64,000 nucleotides of DNA from Fredinandcohnia onubensis (GTDB lineage Bacteria; Bacillota; Bacilli; Bacillales; Bacillaceae_L). The DNA lies in NCBI RefSeq assembly GCF_031181385.1, contig NZ_JAPSKV010000007.1, positions 124,001-188,000 on the forward strand. The letters are read 5' to 3'. This document shows, piece after piece, positions 32,832 to 42,700 of the stretch. Position numbers and translations under genes: made by a program. Every line of letters starts with the position of its first letter. Position 1 is the first letter of the stretch. The notes under the pieces are model-generated. The model saw nothing but the letters and a program-made list of their open reading frames with translations. It had not been told where the DNA came from and made no database searches.

Positions 32832-32845
32832 TGAAAGCGCCATCA
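32832..32845. promoter_or_regulatory. Catabolite-responsive element (cre) before xylR
   Basis: TGAAAGCGCCATCA matches the CcpA consensus TGWAANCGNTNWCA at 13 of 14 positions and lies about 100 bp before the xylR start. Confidence 0.6.
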
Positions 32846-32945
32846 TAAAAAAATTCACATATTGCAATTAATTATGTATAACTTAATGATGAAATCTTCT
32901 TTTTTAGAATTTAAGTTGGGAGCAACTACCAAATGGGGGATTTGT

Positions 32946-34112
32946 ATGATTACTGGAGATGCAGCATATATAAAAAAAATAAATCGCTCGCTTATTTTAG
33001 AAAAAATAGTTCAAGAAGGCATGATTTCAAGGGCTGACATTTCCAAAGCAACAGCACTTACAAGGGCCACTGTATCTGCACAGGTTGCTGATTTACTAGA
33101 TGAAGACTTAATTATTGAAACTCAGTTAGAGCATAATAGTGTTGGACGAAAGCCAATTATGCTTTCATTAAACGCAAAGGCAGGATATGCCCTGGGAATA
33201 GATGTGGACTATAACCAAATCTCCTTTACCATATCGGATTTGCTCGGAAAGCTTGTTTTTGAAAAGACAATCGAGTGTCAAAGCCGAGCCTATGAGAACA
33301 TTCTTCAGATACTAATTGAACAAATCAATTTACTTGATGAGGAATACAGTGACAACCGTTATGGCATTATAGGTGTTGTCATTGCAATTCACGGACTTGT
33401 TGGAAAAGATGAGACGATTCACTTTGTACCTCGATTCTTATGGCAGTCTGTTAATTTGAAGGAAGACCTTGAAAAAGCATGCAAGATCGACATTCATATC
33501 GAAAACAATGCAAACATGTCCGCTTTTGCCGAAAGGGTCTTTCTTCACCACGAAACGAATAGCCTACTATGTACCACGATTTATTCTGGAATCGGGCTTG
33601 GGATGATTATGGACAACCATTTCTTTCGAGGAAATGATGGCTTCGCAGGTGAAATCGGTCATATGATCGTTGTTCCACACGGAAGGCCATGTTCATGTGG
33701 TAATGACGGCTGCTGGGAACAGTATGCTTCGGAAATGGTTTTTTTAGAAAATATTAAGGAAGAACGAAATCTATCTTCTTTTACGTATAGAGATTTAGAG
33801 AAATTAATAAATAATGGTGATCCAGAAATACTTGAGCGACTTGACAATTATATTTATTACCTATCAATTGGTTTAAATAATATGATCAATATGTATAATC
33901 CTGATACAATTATCCTTGATGGAGAAATTCTCAGACTATATCCAGATTCCATAAAAAAATTAGAAGCTCATTTAACATCTTCTATCAGTCATTATCGTGA
34001 ATTATCGGTTTCAACCTTAGGTAAAAGAACGGTTCGGATGGGTGCATGTGCCTTTGCTATCAAGCATTTTCTAGATGTCCCCATGTTAAACTTAAAATAC
34101 CAGGAAGCCTAA
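32946..34112 (+). CDS. xylR: XylR-type ROK-family repressor
   Basis: This 388-residue repressor has an N-terminal winged helix (about 18-65; ISRADISKATALTRATVSAQ) and a ROK sugar-kinase-like domain with GIDVDYN, the GHM-VVPHGRPCSCGNDGCWEQYAS zinc-binding signature and the closing VRMGACAFAIKHFLD. It resembles Bacillus XylR, which binds xylose and represses xylose and xyloside genes. ATG 32946 has GGGGGAT upstream; a longer frame to 32862 would include the promoter. The inducer is inferred from similarity, the adjacent transporter and pentose phosphate genes. xylA and xylB are not in the window. Confidence 0.85.
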   Translation: MITGDAAYIKKINRSLILEKIVQEGMISRADISKATALTRATVSAQVADLLDEDLIIETQLEHNSVGRKPIMLSLNAKAGYALGIDVDYNQISFTISDLLGKLVFEKTIECQSRAYENILQILIEQINLLDEEYSDNRYGIIGVVIAIHGLVGKDETIHFVPRFLWQSVNLKEDLEKACKIDIHIENNANMSAFAERVFLHHETNSLLCTTIYSGIGLGMIMDNHFFRGNDGFAGEIGHMIVVPHGRPCSCGNDGCWEQYASEMVFLENIKEERNLSSFTYRDLEKLINNGDPEILERLDNYIYYLSIGLNNMINMYNPDTIILDGEILRLYPDSIKKLEAHLTSSISHYRELSVSTLGKRTVRMGACAFAIKHFLDVPMLNLKYQEA

Positions 34113-34136
34113 TTAATGAATATACAAACTAAGAAG

Positions 34137-34168
34137 AAAAACCCCTTCAAGTACGAAGGGGTTATTTT
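34137..34168. terminator. Bidirectional terminator between xylR and the symporter
   Basis: AACCCCTTC pairs with GAAGGGGTT over 6 nt, with A- and T-rich flanks, between convergent genes. Confidence 0.88.
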
Positions 34169-34178
34169 ATAACTACAG

Positions 34179-35606
34179 TTATTCGTTTTTATTAGTTCTT
34201 TTCTCAGCTAAATCAGTCGCTAGCTGAAGAGTACGGTTCTTATTTAATGGATAGAAGAAAACAATCATTAAGAAAATAACCAAGAAAATCACGGCTGGTA
34301 ATAAAGTACCTAAGGTATGAATACCATTTAATGTTTCTTGTGTTTGTATCTCTAGCGTTGAATTATACCCAACTATTCCAATTAAGACCCCGCCTAGACC
34401 ACCAGCAACTGCTTGTCCAATTTTGCGTGCCATTGAATAGATAGAGTAGACTGTTGCATCTTCACGTAAACCTGTAATGAATTCATGGTAATCAATCACA
34501 TCTGTTACGAATGCCCAGATGACTAGATTAAAGATTGCATTACCAAACATACCTATCGTTACAATACCAACAAATTGTATTGCACTGATGTCCTTTAAGA
34601 AGAATAACAGTAAGTAAACCACACCAGCAAGTAACATTCCAAATGCAGCTAATTCTTTTTTACCAAACTTTTTAACAAGCGGACTCAAGAATGGCATCAG
34701 AGCAAATACTGTACCTGAAGTAACTAAATTTACCAAACTTAGTGCTTTAGCGTTTCCAAAATAATCTTTGAATAAAAACGTATTAACTGACTGAATAAGC
34801 ATCGTACAAACCATGAAAGTTAAAGATGCAATAAGGATCCAGATTAAAGGTTTATTTTTTACAAGCCCTTTCATTGTTACTTTCGAAGAGCCTTTTTGCT
34901 TTGGTTTTTCAGGTGAAACAACCCGTTCAGTAGATAATTTATAACATGCAATATAACAAGCAAGTGCAAGAACACCGAAAATAATAGCAGCCATCAACAT
35001 GCGATTAGGATCAATTTTATTATCAATAAATATGAACATGGGACCACCCACACCAATGATTAGACCGGCAGCTTGACCACCCATTGTTCTCCATCCAGAT
35101 AGAGACGTACGTTCAACCGGATCATCTGTTATGACAGAAGCCATTGATCCATAAGGAATATTAACTGTACTGTATAAAGTTCCCCATACGATATATGTTA
35201 CAAATGCCCAAGCAAGATAGAATCCATCAGACATTCCTGGAATCTTAACGAACATCAACACACCTACAATAACAAGTGGGAAGGACATTCTCATAATCCA
35301 AGGTTTAAACTTACCTTGAGGAGTTGTCTTTCTTGTATCGATGAAACGCCCCCACGCTACGTCAGCAAAAGCATCCCAAAGACGTGCGACTGTAAATAAT
35401 ACCCCAACGGTTGCTGGATGAATGTGAAAAACATCGGTATAGAATACCATTAAGAATATAGCTACAAGCATAAAAAAGAAATCGTTGCCAAAATCGCCAA
35501 ATAAATAACCAAGCTTATCCCTTATACCAAAGGGACGTACATTAGGACGCGGTTCGTTTCCGCTTACATTTGGTTCAGTAAAATCTAGCTTCTTTGCTGT
35601 GCTCAT
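34179..35606 (-). CDS. GPH-family glycoside:cation symporter (XylP/XynB-like)
   Basis: This secondary transporter of about 475 residues belongs to the glycoside-pentoside-hexuronide family with twelve helices. It has the helix 2 segment GVLFTVARLWDAFADVAWGRFID, NIPYGSMASVITDDPVER, and FVTDVIDYHEFITGLREDATVYS near the end. In Bacillus such proteins take up xylosides. Two XylR-like palindromes and cre-like sites upstream, and xylR next door, support a xylose or xyloside substrate. The start is ATG 35606 behind GGGGGAAG; an upstream ATG at 35621 overlaps the ribosome site. No beta-xylosidase gene is adjacent, which is unusual. Confidence 0.88.
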   Translation of the reverse strand: MSTAKKLDFTEPNVSGNEPRPNVRPFGIRDKLGYLFGDFGNDFFFMLVAIFLMVFYTDVFHIHPATVGVLFTVARLWDAFADVAWGRFIDTRKTTPQGKFKPWIMRMSFPLVIVGVLMFVKIPGMSDGFYLAWAFVTYIVWGTLYSTVNIPYGSMASVITDDPVERTSLSGWRTMGGQAAGLIIGVGGPMFIFIDNKIDPNRMLMAAIIFGVLALACYIACYKLSTERVVSPEKPKQKGSSKVTMKGLVKNKPLIWILIASLTFMVCTMLIQSVNTFLFKDYFGNAKALSLVNLVTSGTVFALMPFLSPLVKKFGKKELAAFGMLLAGVVYLLLFFLKDISAIQFVGIVTIGMFGNAIFNLVIWAFVTDVIDYHEFITGLREDATVYSIYSMARKIGQAVAGGLGGVLIGIVGYNSTLEIQTQETLNGIHTLGTLLPAVIFLVIFLMIVFFYPLNKNRTLQLATDLAEKRTNKNE

Positions 35607-35645
35607 TTTGTCTTCCCCCATAACTTAGGATTGTAAACTACATTT

Positions 35646-35670
35646 TTTGTTAGTTGGCTAAACAAATTAA
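35646..35670. promoter_or_regulatory. XylR-like operator 1 of the symporter gene
   Basis: TTTGTTAG and CTAAACAAA form an inverted repeat around TTGG, about 40-65 bp before the symporter start. The arms match the other two operator candidates. Confidence 0.6.
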
Positions 35671-35710
35671 ATAATGAATTGCTCTATCATTTAATTTTTT
35701 AGTATATTTT

Positions 35711-35724
35711 TGAAAGCGCAATTA
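35711..35724. promoter_or_regulatory. cre-like site upstream of the symporter gene
   Basis: TGAAAGCGCAATTA matches 12 of 14 positions of the CcpA consensus. A weaker one, CGAAAGCGTTTTAT, lies at 35907-35920. Confidence 0.5.
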
Positions 35725-35827
35725 TCAGTAACCCTTTTAATCACGTGTGTTTATACAGTCTATTTAGTATAAAAAAATCAACCGTTTCCAAATAAAGAAA
35801 AACTCTTCAAACATGAAAATAATATAG

Positions 35828-35856
35828 TTAATTTGTTGGTTTACCAAACAAATTAA
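35828..35856. promoter_or_regulatory. XylR-like operator 2 of the symporter gene
   Basis: A near-perfect palindrome with arms TTAATTTGTTGG and CCAAACAAATTAA around TTTA. Two operators about 180 bp apart could allow looping. The 397-bp gap (35622-36018) contains only these sites and the terminator of the next operon. Confidence 0.65.
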
Positions 35857-35978
35857 AGTTTGTACTAATATATTAGCACCTCTTGTCGAAATTCGTCAAT
35901 AATTTTCGAAAGCGTTTTATAAAAAAATCTTACCTAGCATTGATTAAACGTCTATATTCATGGAAGGAAATATTAATC

Positions 35979-36011
35979 AAAAAAAAGACCCCAACCATCA
36001 AGTTGGAATCT
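35979..36011 (-). terminator. Terminator of the ABC-2 exporter operon
   Basis: On the minus strand AGATTCCAAC and GTTGGGGTCT pair around TTGATG, followed by a T-run. Confidence 0.8.
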
Positions 36012-36018
36012 CTATCTT

Positions 36019-36804
36019 CTACACATTCAAATCCTTCTTTTTGTAAAAAACATACGTAGCTGCTGTGAGGAACACGATCAAACAAACGGAGATAACGACG
36101 AACACTGCTTCAAACCCATCCCCTGTCAGCATATTTTCTGCTGTAAAATACTTAAATGGGACAACATATTTAAGGGCTTCAAGTTTTTCACTTAAATCAA
36201 TGACAATCGATAAAATAAATGTTAGTAGCAGAATTCCTGTAGCAAAAGGGGCTGCTCTTTTCGGATTCCGGATAACTGCTGCAAGTGCAGAACCAAGCAC
36301 TAAAAAAAGGATTTGTAAAATAAACATTCCGCCCATTAACATAAGTAGGTCCTTAATCCCATTATCCATTTCAAAAATCAAAACCGTCGCAATCGTTGTA
36401 ACAGCATTAAAAACGACAAGATTAATAAATGCAGCTACTAGTTTCATCGTAATGACCTTTGTACGGGTAATGGGTTTTACAAATAAGAATTCAAAGGTCT
36501 TATCCCGCTCTTCCTTGGCAATGATGGAAGCCCCCATCATTGAGGCATGTATTGTTGCCATCAAAAGCAAATATAAATACAGAATCGCGAAATACCCAAT
36601 CGGTCTCGATAAATCTAACGTCCCCGTCCCCATTAAGGCTTGAAGTGCTTTTGGCATCGACTCAACAAGTTCATTCAAGGATTGCCCTGATGAAGAAAGG
36701 CTCGAGTATTCGGTGTTTCCCATGAATACTAAAAGGACAAGTCCGATGCTCCAAATGATGAGAGACTTACGGTATGCCTTCATTTCTCTTAAAAATACAT
36801 TCAT
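36019..36804 (-). CDS. ABC-2 type permease, second subunit
   Basis: This 261-residue membrane protein has six helices and a cytoplasmic N-terminus, beginning MNVFLREMKAYRKSLIIWSIG. That opening is almost the same as in the preceding gene (MNVFLHECRAYRKTTLIW), so the two permeases arose by duplication and probably form a heterodimer. AKEERDKTFEFLFVKPITRTKVI is the typical cytoplasmic coupling segment of NatB/ABC-2 permeases. ATG 36804 has GAAAGGAGGT; a longer frame overlaps the neighbour. Substrate unknown; such systems often give resistance to peptides or solvents. Confidence 0.87.
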   Translation of the reverse strand: MNVFLREMKAYRKSLIIWSIGLVLLVFMGNTEYSSLSSSGQSLNELVESMPKALQALMGTGTLDLSRPIGYFAILYLYLLLMATIHASMMGASIIAKEERDKTFEFLFVKPITRTKVITMKLVAAFINLVVFNAVTTIATVLIFEMDNGIKDLLMLMGGMFILQILFLVLGSALAAVIRNPKRAAPFATGILLLTFILSIVIDLSEKLEALKYVVPFKYFTAENMLTGDGFEAVFVVISVCLIVFLTAATYVFYKKKDLNV

Positions 36805-36820
36805 ACAAAGACCTCCTTTC

Positions 36821-37615
36821 TTATACAGAATGAATATCTTTTTTCGTATAGTAGATATAACTCGCGATAATTGCAACAGCTACAATCCCTAATCCAACTA
36901 TTAAAAATGCTCCCTCATAACTTGTGTGTTCAATCATATAGTACGAATCAAAGTATTTAAAAGGAGACAGATATCGTTTAAATTCATCACCACTAGAACT
37001 AAGCATCCCTATAGTGAAGAAAGCAAAAACAGTTCCTAAGGAAACGGAGAGTACCGATTTTATTTTTGGCAAGTAAACGGAAAGGAATATCCCTATCGCA
37101 AGAAAAATGGCTTGCAGTAAAAATAGCGAAGTCGAAATTAGTAAAAACGCTTTAGTACTGTATTCATCCGTTGCCACTGCAGCTACCATTAGCCAAGAGG
37201 CAACTAAATATACAATGCTTGTGAACAGAATGGAAGTAAATGCAGCCAAAACTTTTGCCGTTAAAATGGTTTTTCTGGTGATTGGTTTTGTTAGTAAGAA
37301 GTCCGCTGTTTTTTCTCTTACTTCCTTTGACACAATCGCCGTGCCAAAATTCATCGCCTGGATCGCCCCACAAAGGCTAATGTACACAAACACGTAGGAG
37401 TAAAATCCAAGAACGGAACCAAAGGTTTCAACCTGTAGTCCTAATGCTTGTTTCATTGCATCCGGAAAACCATCTAACACCTTTTTATAATCTTCAATAT
37501 CCTTTGCAATCGTTGGAAACATCGACATAAACAAGACCATGATTCCAACGAGCGATATTGTCCAAATGAGCGTGGTTTTTCGATAGGCTCTACATTCATG
37601 GAGAAAGACGTTCAT
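36821..37615 (-). CDS. ABC-2 type permease, first subunit
   Basis: This 264-residue six-helix permease is paralogous to the following gene and lies 6 bp after the ATPase gene. The coupling segment reads SKEVREKTADFLLTKPITRKTIL. It presumably forms the exporter channel together with its paralogue and two copies of the ATPase. The ATG has GGAGG within the ATPase gene end, so translation is coupled. No regulator gene is adjacent, whereas many such exporters have a GntR or two-component partner. Confidence 0.87.
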   Translation of the reverse strand: MNVFLHECRAYRKTTLIWTISLVGIMVLFMSMFPTIAKDIEDYKKVLDGFPDAMKQALGLQVETFGSVLGFYSYVFVYISLCGAIQAMNFGTAIVSKEVREKTADFLLTKPITRKTILTAKVLAAFTSILFTSIVYLVASWLMVAAVATDEYSTKAFLLISTSLFLLQAIFLAIGIFLSVYLPKIKSVLSVSLGTVFAFFTIGMLSSSGDEFKRYLSPFKYFDSYYMIEHTSYEGAFLIVGLGIVAVAIIASYIYYTKKDIHSV

Positions 37616-37621
37616 ATCATT

Positions 37622-38506
37622 TTAGGCCTCCTTCTCGTAATAATGCATGAAAATCTCCTCAAGGTCTGGCTCTGTTACGGACAGATTGGTAATCTCAATT
37701 CCAGCGATTTTTTCCATTACTGTATTGATATTACCTTTAAACAGGAAGCTAACTTTCTTATCTGTAGCCTCTAAATCATTTACCCCTGGAATTGAAAAAT
37801 AGCTTTTTTTAATTGGAGATAATGGTTCAACCTCAAATCTTTTAAAATTGTTCTCTTTTAAAGTACTAATCTTTTCAACGGTTACGATTTTACCTTCCTT
37901 GATAATAGCAACCCTGTCACACAGGCGTTGAACCTCACTTAAAATGTGGGAAGAGAAAAGAATCGTCACACCTTTTTTATTTTCTTCCTCTAGTAAATCA
38001 AAAAAGCGCTGTTGCATTAATGGATCGAGCCCGCTCGTTGGCTCATCAAGTATCACAAGCTTTGGTTCATGGAGAAGTCCCTGGACAATGCCTACCTTTT
38101 TCTTGTTTCCAAGTGATAAATCATCAATTTTACGATTCAGGTCTAGTTCCATCATCTCAGCCAGCTCTTTGATTCTCTTGGAGCAATCTTTTTTATAAAA
38201 GCTTGCCGAATACTTAAGCAGGTCCTTCACTTTCATATTGTCATAGTAAAAGACTTCTGATGGTAGATAGCCAATCTCTTTTTTAATTTCAGATGAGAAT
38301 TGAACTGTGTCTTTCCCGAAAATTTTTGCACTTCCACTTGTCGGGTAGATGAGTGACAGCATGGTTCGAATGGTTGTGGACTTTCCAGCACCATTCGGCC
38401 CAATAAATCCGAAGATCTCCCCTTCCTCCACATGAAAGCTAATATCTTCAATCCCCCGCGCCTTTCCATACATCTTTGTTAGGTTTTGAATTTCAATGAC
38501 ATTCAT
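37622..38506 (-). CDS. ABC-2 exporter ATP-binding protein
   Basis: This 294-residue ATPase has Walker A GPNGAGKST (about 38-46), signature LSLGNKKKVGIVQ (about 131-143), Walker B LVILDEPTSGLDP (about 150-162) and an H-loop His in ILFSSHILSEV. The signature is LSLGN in place of LSGGQ, as common in this drug-exporter group. The C-terminal 80 residues form the extra domain of NatA/CcmA-type ATPases. It is the first gene of a three-gene exporter operon, with GGGAGG before its ATG. Confidence 0.9.
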   Translation of the reverse strand: MNVIEIQNLTKMYGKARGIEDISFHVEEGEIFGFIGPNGAGKSTTIRTMLSLIYPTSGSAKIFGKDTVQFSSEIKKEIGYLPSEVFYYDNMKVKDLLKYSASFYKKDCSKRIKELAEMMELDLNRKIDDLSLGNKKKVGIVQGLLHEPKLVILDEPTSGLDPLMQQRFFDLLEEENKKGVTILFSSHILSEVQRLCDRVAIIKEGKIVTVEKISTLKENNFKRFEVEPLSPIKKSYFSIPGVNDLEATDKKVSFLFKGNINTVMEKIAGIEITNLSVTEPDLEEIFMHYYEKEA

Positions 38507-38657
38507 TTTTCTAGACCTCCCATAATCTGTGTTGTATGTATATTTCTATTATATCTTGCAATATACCCTTATCATTGTTAAGTTTGTAAATTTCAGCGAT
38601 TAATAATGGAAATATCAAAAAAATGCCCCAAAGTTTATCTTTGAGACACAGACATTC

Positions 38658-39194
38658 CTAACCAAACAATATATCGATTTCCTTTTTAAGCTCTTCTAAT
38701 AATGGAAAAGCTGAGGCATGGCCTAGGCTTTCGGCTACATTCCGGTAATACCACTCTTGTTTTTCCTTACCACGGCTAAATCTGCGCCAAACTTGATCGC
38801 CCTGCTCCTCATAGTCTCGGATAATTGACCGGATATTATGTAGCTTATCCGCACATACGACTGTTCGATTATCTTCTGAGGCCTCTCTTAGAAATGAAAT
38901 GGTATGTTCTTTCCTTGCTTCCCACGGCAGAGATTTATTCGGCTCTGAACAACCGTCCACAAGTTCTGCTACCTCATCACCAAAGCCATCTCTAATATCC
39001 TTTAGAGTTAACTCGGTATCCTCCACTGTGTCGTGTAGTATTCCAGCAGCTACTAGTTCCGTGCGTGCATTTATTTTCATTAAAATAAAGCCTACCCCAA
39101 GTGGATGCGTAATATATGGAATTTTCGTTAGTTTCCGATACTGCCCGTCATGTGCTTTACTCGCAACAATAATTGCTTTCTCAATCATGTCCAT
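38658..39194 (-). CDS. HD-domain hydrolase, small (p)ppGpp-hydrolase-like
   Basis: This 178-residue protein has the metal-binding HD motif of RelA/SpoT-type hydrolases: ASKAHDGQYRK, ITHPLGVG, AGILHDTVEDT and CADKLHNIRSI. The size fits single-domain hydrolases that lack synthetase and regulatory domains, such as Mesh1-like small alarmone hydrolases. Activity on (p)ppGpp is inferred from the motif set. ATG 39194 has AGGGAGG upstream; the longer frame to 39251 runs through the terminator of the preceding operon. Confidence 0.82.
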   Translation of the reverse strand: MDMIEKAIIVASKAHDGQYRKLTKIPYITHPLGVGFILMKINARTELVAAGILHDTVEDTELTLKDIRDGFGDEVAELVDGCSEPNKSLPWEARKEHTISFLREASEDNRTVVCADKLHNIRSIIRDYEEQGDQVWRRFSRGKEKQEWYYRNVAESLGHASAFPLLEELKKEIDILFG

Positions 39195-39211
39195 TTTGGT
39201 TTCCTCCCTAT

Positions 39212-39243
39212 AAAAAATCACCTGACACAACCTTATGCCAGGT
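39212..39243 (-). terminator. Terminator of the amino acid ABC operon
   Basis: ACCTG and CAGGT close a hairpin followed on the minus strand by GATTTTTT. Confidence 0.7.
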
Positions 39244-39251
39244 ATCCTCAA

Positions 39252-39974
39252 TTAAAGTACTTTACTCAAAAAGGCTTTCGTACGGTCATGTTGTGGATTT
39301 TCAAATAATTCCTTTGGTTGATTCTCCTCAACAATAATGCCACCATCCAAGAAAAGAACACGGTCACCAACTTCACGAGCAAAGCCCATTTCATGGGTTA
39401 CGACCACCATTGTCATTCCTTCTCGTGCCAGCTGCTTCATAACCTCTAATACTTCTCCAACCATTTCAGGGTCAAGCGCAGAAGTTGGTTCATCAAACAG
39501 CATGATTCTAGGTTCCATGGCAAGTGCTCGTGCAATCGCAACACGCTGTTTTTGACCACCAGATAATGAATCCGGATAAGCGTCTGCTTTTTCTGCAAGA
39601 CCAACCTTTTTCAAAAGCTCCATCCCTTTATTATACGCTTTTTCAATCGAAACCTTCTTTACTATCAATGGTGAAAGCATAATATTCTCCATTACGGTTT
39701 TGTGAGGAAATAAATTAAACTGCTGGAACACCATCCCGACATCTGTTCTAATTGAATTAATATTTGTTTTCTTATCAGTAATATCGACACCCTCTATAAA
39801 AACATGCCCTTCATCTATTGTCTCCAATAAATTAATGCAACGTAAAAAGGTTGATTTCCCAGATCCCGAAGGACCAATGACCACCACAACCTCCTGAGGC
39901 TGAATACCAACTGAGATACCTTTTAACACTTCATTTTTCCCAAAGGATTTTTTTATACTGTCTACTTTGATCAT
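39252..39974 (-). CDS. Polar amino acid ABC transporter ATPase (GlnQ/ArtM type)
   Basis: This 240-residue ATPase has Walker [10 protein letters not shown] (about 34-42), the Q-loop [11 protein letters not shown], signature LSGGQKQR (about 138-145), Walker [17 protein letters not shown] and H-loop VVTHEM. Length and the lack of a C-terminal extension place it in the polar amino acid transporter group. It overlaps the permease gene by 4 nt and ends the three-gene importer operon. The substrate could be glutamine, arginine or another polar amino acid. Confidence 0.93.
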   Translation of the reverse strand: MIKVDSIKKSFGKNEVLKGISVGIQPQEVVVVIGPSGSGKSTFLRCINLLETIDEGHVFIEGVDITDKKTNINSIRTDVGMVFQQFNLFPHKTVMENIMLSPLIVKKVSIEKAYNKGMELLKKVGLAEKADAYPDSLSGGQKQRVAIARALAMEPRIMLFDEPTSALDPEMVGEVLEVMKQLAREGMTMVVVTHEMGFAREVGDRVLFLDGGIIVEENQPKELFENPQHDRTKAFLSKVL

Positions 39975-40627
39975 TCCGTTTTCAACCTCTTTTCAAGATA
40001 GTTTAGTAGGATTGTCAATGAAAGAGTTAAAATCAAATAAATGAAAGCTGCGGTTAAATATGGTTCCCACACACGCGCATATTGGCCAGTCATCATTCGG
40101 CCCCAGTGCATTAATTCCGGTGTTGCTACTACCGATAGAAGGGACGAATCTTTTATTAGAATAACAAATTCGTTTCCTAATGGAGGGATCATTCGTTTAA
40201 ATGCCTGAGGGATAATAACGTATCTCATTGCTTGAGCATGTGTCATGCCCAACGAGCGAGCGGCTTCCATTTGCCCACGGTCAAGGGATTGGATGCCCGC
40301 TCTAAAAATCTCTGCTATGTAGGCTGATGCATTTAATGTAAGTGCAATAACACCTGCAACAATTCCGTTTGTTCCACCTAAAAATAGAGGAACAACCCCA
40401 AAGTGAACTAAAAAGATTTGGACGAGTAGTGGTGTCCCGCGGAAGAAAGTTACGTAAAACATAAATGGAAGAGCAATCCATTTATTACGAATCATTTTTC
40501 CAAGGCCAATAAACAGACCTAGGATTGTCCCAAGTAAGATTCCAGCAATCGATAAGCCGATAGTTAATAATGCTCCTTTCCCAAAATAGGGAAGATAATC
40601 TATGATTATATCAAACCTAAAATCCAT
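39971..40627 (-). CDS. Polar amino acid ABC transporter permease
   Basis: This 218-residue permease of the HisM/GlnP type has about five helices. The family signature is [28 protein letters not shown] (about 105-132), and [17 protein letters not shown] follows. Only one permease gene is present, so it probably works as a homodimer. The ATG has AAAGGGGGA upstream. It sits between the binding-protein gene and the ATPase gene. Confidence 0.93.
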   Translation of the reverse strand: MDFRFDIIIDYLPYFGKGALLTIGLSIAGILLGTILGLFIGLGKMIRNKWIALPFMFYVTFFRGTPLLVQIFLVHFGVVPLFLGGTNGIVAGVIALTLNASAYIAEIFRAGIQSLDRGQMEAARSLGMTHAQAMRYVIIPQAFKRMIPPLGNEFVILIKDSSLLSVVATPELMHWGRMMTGQYARVWEPYLTAAFIYLILTLSLTILLNYLEKRLKTE

Positions 40628-40697
40628 GGTGTGTCCCCCTTTTTATAAGCCAAAAATTGCGTAACACATTGAAGTCGTTACGCAATTTTTCGCTCGT

Positions 40698-41531
40698 TTA
40701 TTTCGAAGCTTCTTGTTCTGCCTTTAATGCTTCTAAATCTGGCTCTGCCCCAAACCATTCTTTATAAATTTCTGTGTATTTTCCACTTTCAATAATTGCT
40801 TCAATTGCTTTATCCAAATCAGCTTTCAAGTCATCACTGCCCTTAGGGAACATCATGCCGTAGAATTCTGCATCAAATGTGTCTTTGTCTCCAACAACCT
40901 TTAGCTTTTTGTCTGGATTTTGCGCTGCGTAGTATTCAATAACACCATTATCCGCTACAACCGCATCCGCTCCACCGCTTTCAAGCTCCAGAATGGCTAA
41001 GTTATTATTTTCAAATGCTTTAATATCAGGATGCTTTTCACCAAGTACTTTTTCGACCGCGAAATGTCCAGTGGTCGATGCTTGAACCGCTACCTTTTTT
41101 CCTTTCAAATCATCAGCAGTTTGAATATCACTATCTTCAGGGATCATAATTTTATTAGTTGATAGGAAAAACGGAATCGTAAATAGATACTCCTTCTTAC
41201 GGTCTTCGGTAATCGAAATTGACGATATCGCCATATCATACGAACCTTTATTTAATTCAACAAAAATCGGATCCCAACCCGTATGTTTAATATCTAGTTC
41301 GTAGCCTGCCTCCTCAGCTACAGCATTAAGAACATCAATTTCGAAACCAACGATTTTGTCACCTTCCATAAACTCGAATGGTGCATATGCCGCATCTGTC
41401 ATAACCTTAAGTGTCTTTTTCCCTGTATCTTCTCCCTCTTTTTCTCCGCCTGTCCCACTCGTTTCGCTAGTTCCACAGGCTGCCAAGAAGAAAAATACAA
41501 GCATGATTGAAAAAACCGTTATCTTCTTCAT
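40698..41531 (-). CDS. Polar amino acid ABC transporter substrate-binding lipoprotein
   Basis: This 277-residue binding protein has a lipoprotein signal (FSIMLVFFFLAACG, lipid Cys at about residue 18) and the family 3 solute-binding fold: LKVMTDAAYAPFEFMEGDKIVGFEIDVLNA after a Glu/Gly-rich linker, later GKKVAVQ and GGADAVVADNG. Length and motifs fit ArtP/GlnH/FliY proteins. ATG 41531 has AAAGGGG upstream; a longer frame adds six residues before the signal. The acidic Asp in GADAVVADN probably contacts the ligand amino group. Confidence 0.92.
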   Translation of the reverse strand: MKKITVFSIMLVFFFLAACGTSETSGTGGEKEGEDTGKKTLKVMTDAAYAPFEFMEGDKIVGFEIDVLNAVAEEAGYELDIKHTGWDPIFVELNKGSYDMAISSISITEDRKKEYLFTIPFFLSTNKIMIPEDSDIQTADDLKGKKVAVQASTTGHFAVEKVLGEKHPDIKAFENNNLAILELESGGADAVVADNGVIEYYAAQNPDKKLKVVGDKDTFDAEFYGMMFPKGSDDLKADLDKAIEAIIESGKYTEIYKEWFGAEPDLEALKAEQEASK

Positions 41532-41773
41532 GTATGTAACCCCTTTCACTTTTTATAAAATTTTAAATAGTTAACTTTTTCCTATATTATCACAATGGTA
41601 GTCTAAAAGAAATATAGAATTGATTTTCCCCCTTTAATGAATGTCTATCGTTACATTTTATGAACCATATATAGAACTATAGAACTAACCAAACAACAAA
41701 TCGGGTGGTGACAGTAACTGGAATTTCGAATATATTTAGAATAGTAGCTATTTTCGAAAAGGAAGGTGTCTTT

Positions 41774-42691
41774 GTGGGGGTTGTGAAAGAATTCGGAAAG
41801 ATTTTAGCAATTTATTTATGTGTATTTCTATGTGTGATATTATTTGTACTTTTCCCTCGCGAACCTAGTATTGATTTCTCCGGTAAGGCAATGACTGTTG
41901 AGTATTCCTATCATTTTAATTTGAAAGAATATGTAACGAGTGTTGGCACATTTTTAAAAGATGTATATGAGAATAAAAGTCTTGGAGGAACTAAATTCGC
42001 CTCCCTCTCAGCCGAAGATGAAATTGCGAAGTTTTTTCCGAGAAGTCTTAAAATCATTTTGATTGGGTTCATTCTTAGTGTCGTGTTCGGAATAGCAAAA
42101 GGAATCCTTGACTATCGATGGACAAATTCGAAAAAGAGCTTTTTAGGAAGTGGTGCCACCTGGTTCTTCTCAGGCGTTCCTGACTTTTTTATTATCATTT
42201 GTTTAAGCTATTTTCTACTATTATATGTACCGGATTTTAGCATCATGGGAACTGAAGCCTGGTGGAAGTTCATTGCACCTAGTATTCTCGTATCGATTGC
42301 GCCAATGCTTTATGTTGCAAGAATCACGTCGGTTTCACTTCTTACTCAAGACCGCGAACCCTACATTCAAGTGGCATTTGCTAAGGGATTCACAAAAAAT
42401 AAAGTATTGCTCAATCATATGATGAGATCGTGCTTAATCACGGTTTCCAGCCATTTACAATCAATAATGGTATTTGTTCTATCAAACCTATTGGTTGTCG
42501 AATATTTACTAGGTTACCAAGGAGCTGCCTATCGATTATTTTCGGCAATTGGCTATACCAACTTTATCCCACCAGGTGGCGGTGCCGATGAACGAGGTCT
42601 AATCATTGGGATTTGTATAAGCTTTCTAATACTTGTGATGGTGGCTCATATGATAAGCCAAGTACTCAAAATGAGATTAGATCCAAAATAG
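41774..42691 (+). CDS. Oligopeptide-type ABC permease (DppB-like), orphan pair, first gene
   Basis: This permease of about 305 residues has six helices and the DppB/OppB coupling segment EPYIQVAFAKGFTKNKVLLNH (about residues 195-215). It ends like OppB but is more divergent than the copy at 59196. The start is probably GTG 41774, with GGAAGG 10 bp upstream; the frame stays open further upstream without a ribosome site. It is followed after 9 bp by a DppC-like gene. No binding-protein or ATPase gene is adjacent, so the pair must borrow them, or the operon is reduced. Confidence 0.82.
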   Translation: MGVVKEFGKILAIYLCVFLCVILFVLFPREPSIDFSGKAMTVEYSYHFNLKEYVTSVGTFLKDVYENKSLGGTKFASLSAEDEIAKFFPRSLKIILIGFILSVVFGIAKGILDYRWTNSKKSFLGSGATWFFSGVPDFFIIICLSYFLLLYVPDFSIMGTEAWWKFIAPSILVSIAPMLYVARITSVSLLTQDREPYIQVAFAKGFTKNKVLLNHMMRSCLITVSSHLQSIMVFVLSNLLVVEYLLGYQGAAYRLFSAIGYTNFIPPGGGADERGLIIGICISFLILVMVAHMISQVLKMRLDPK

Positions 42692-42700
42692 GGGTGTTTT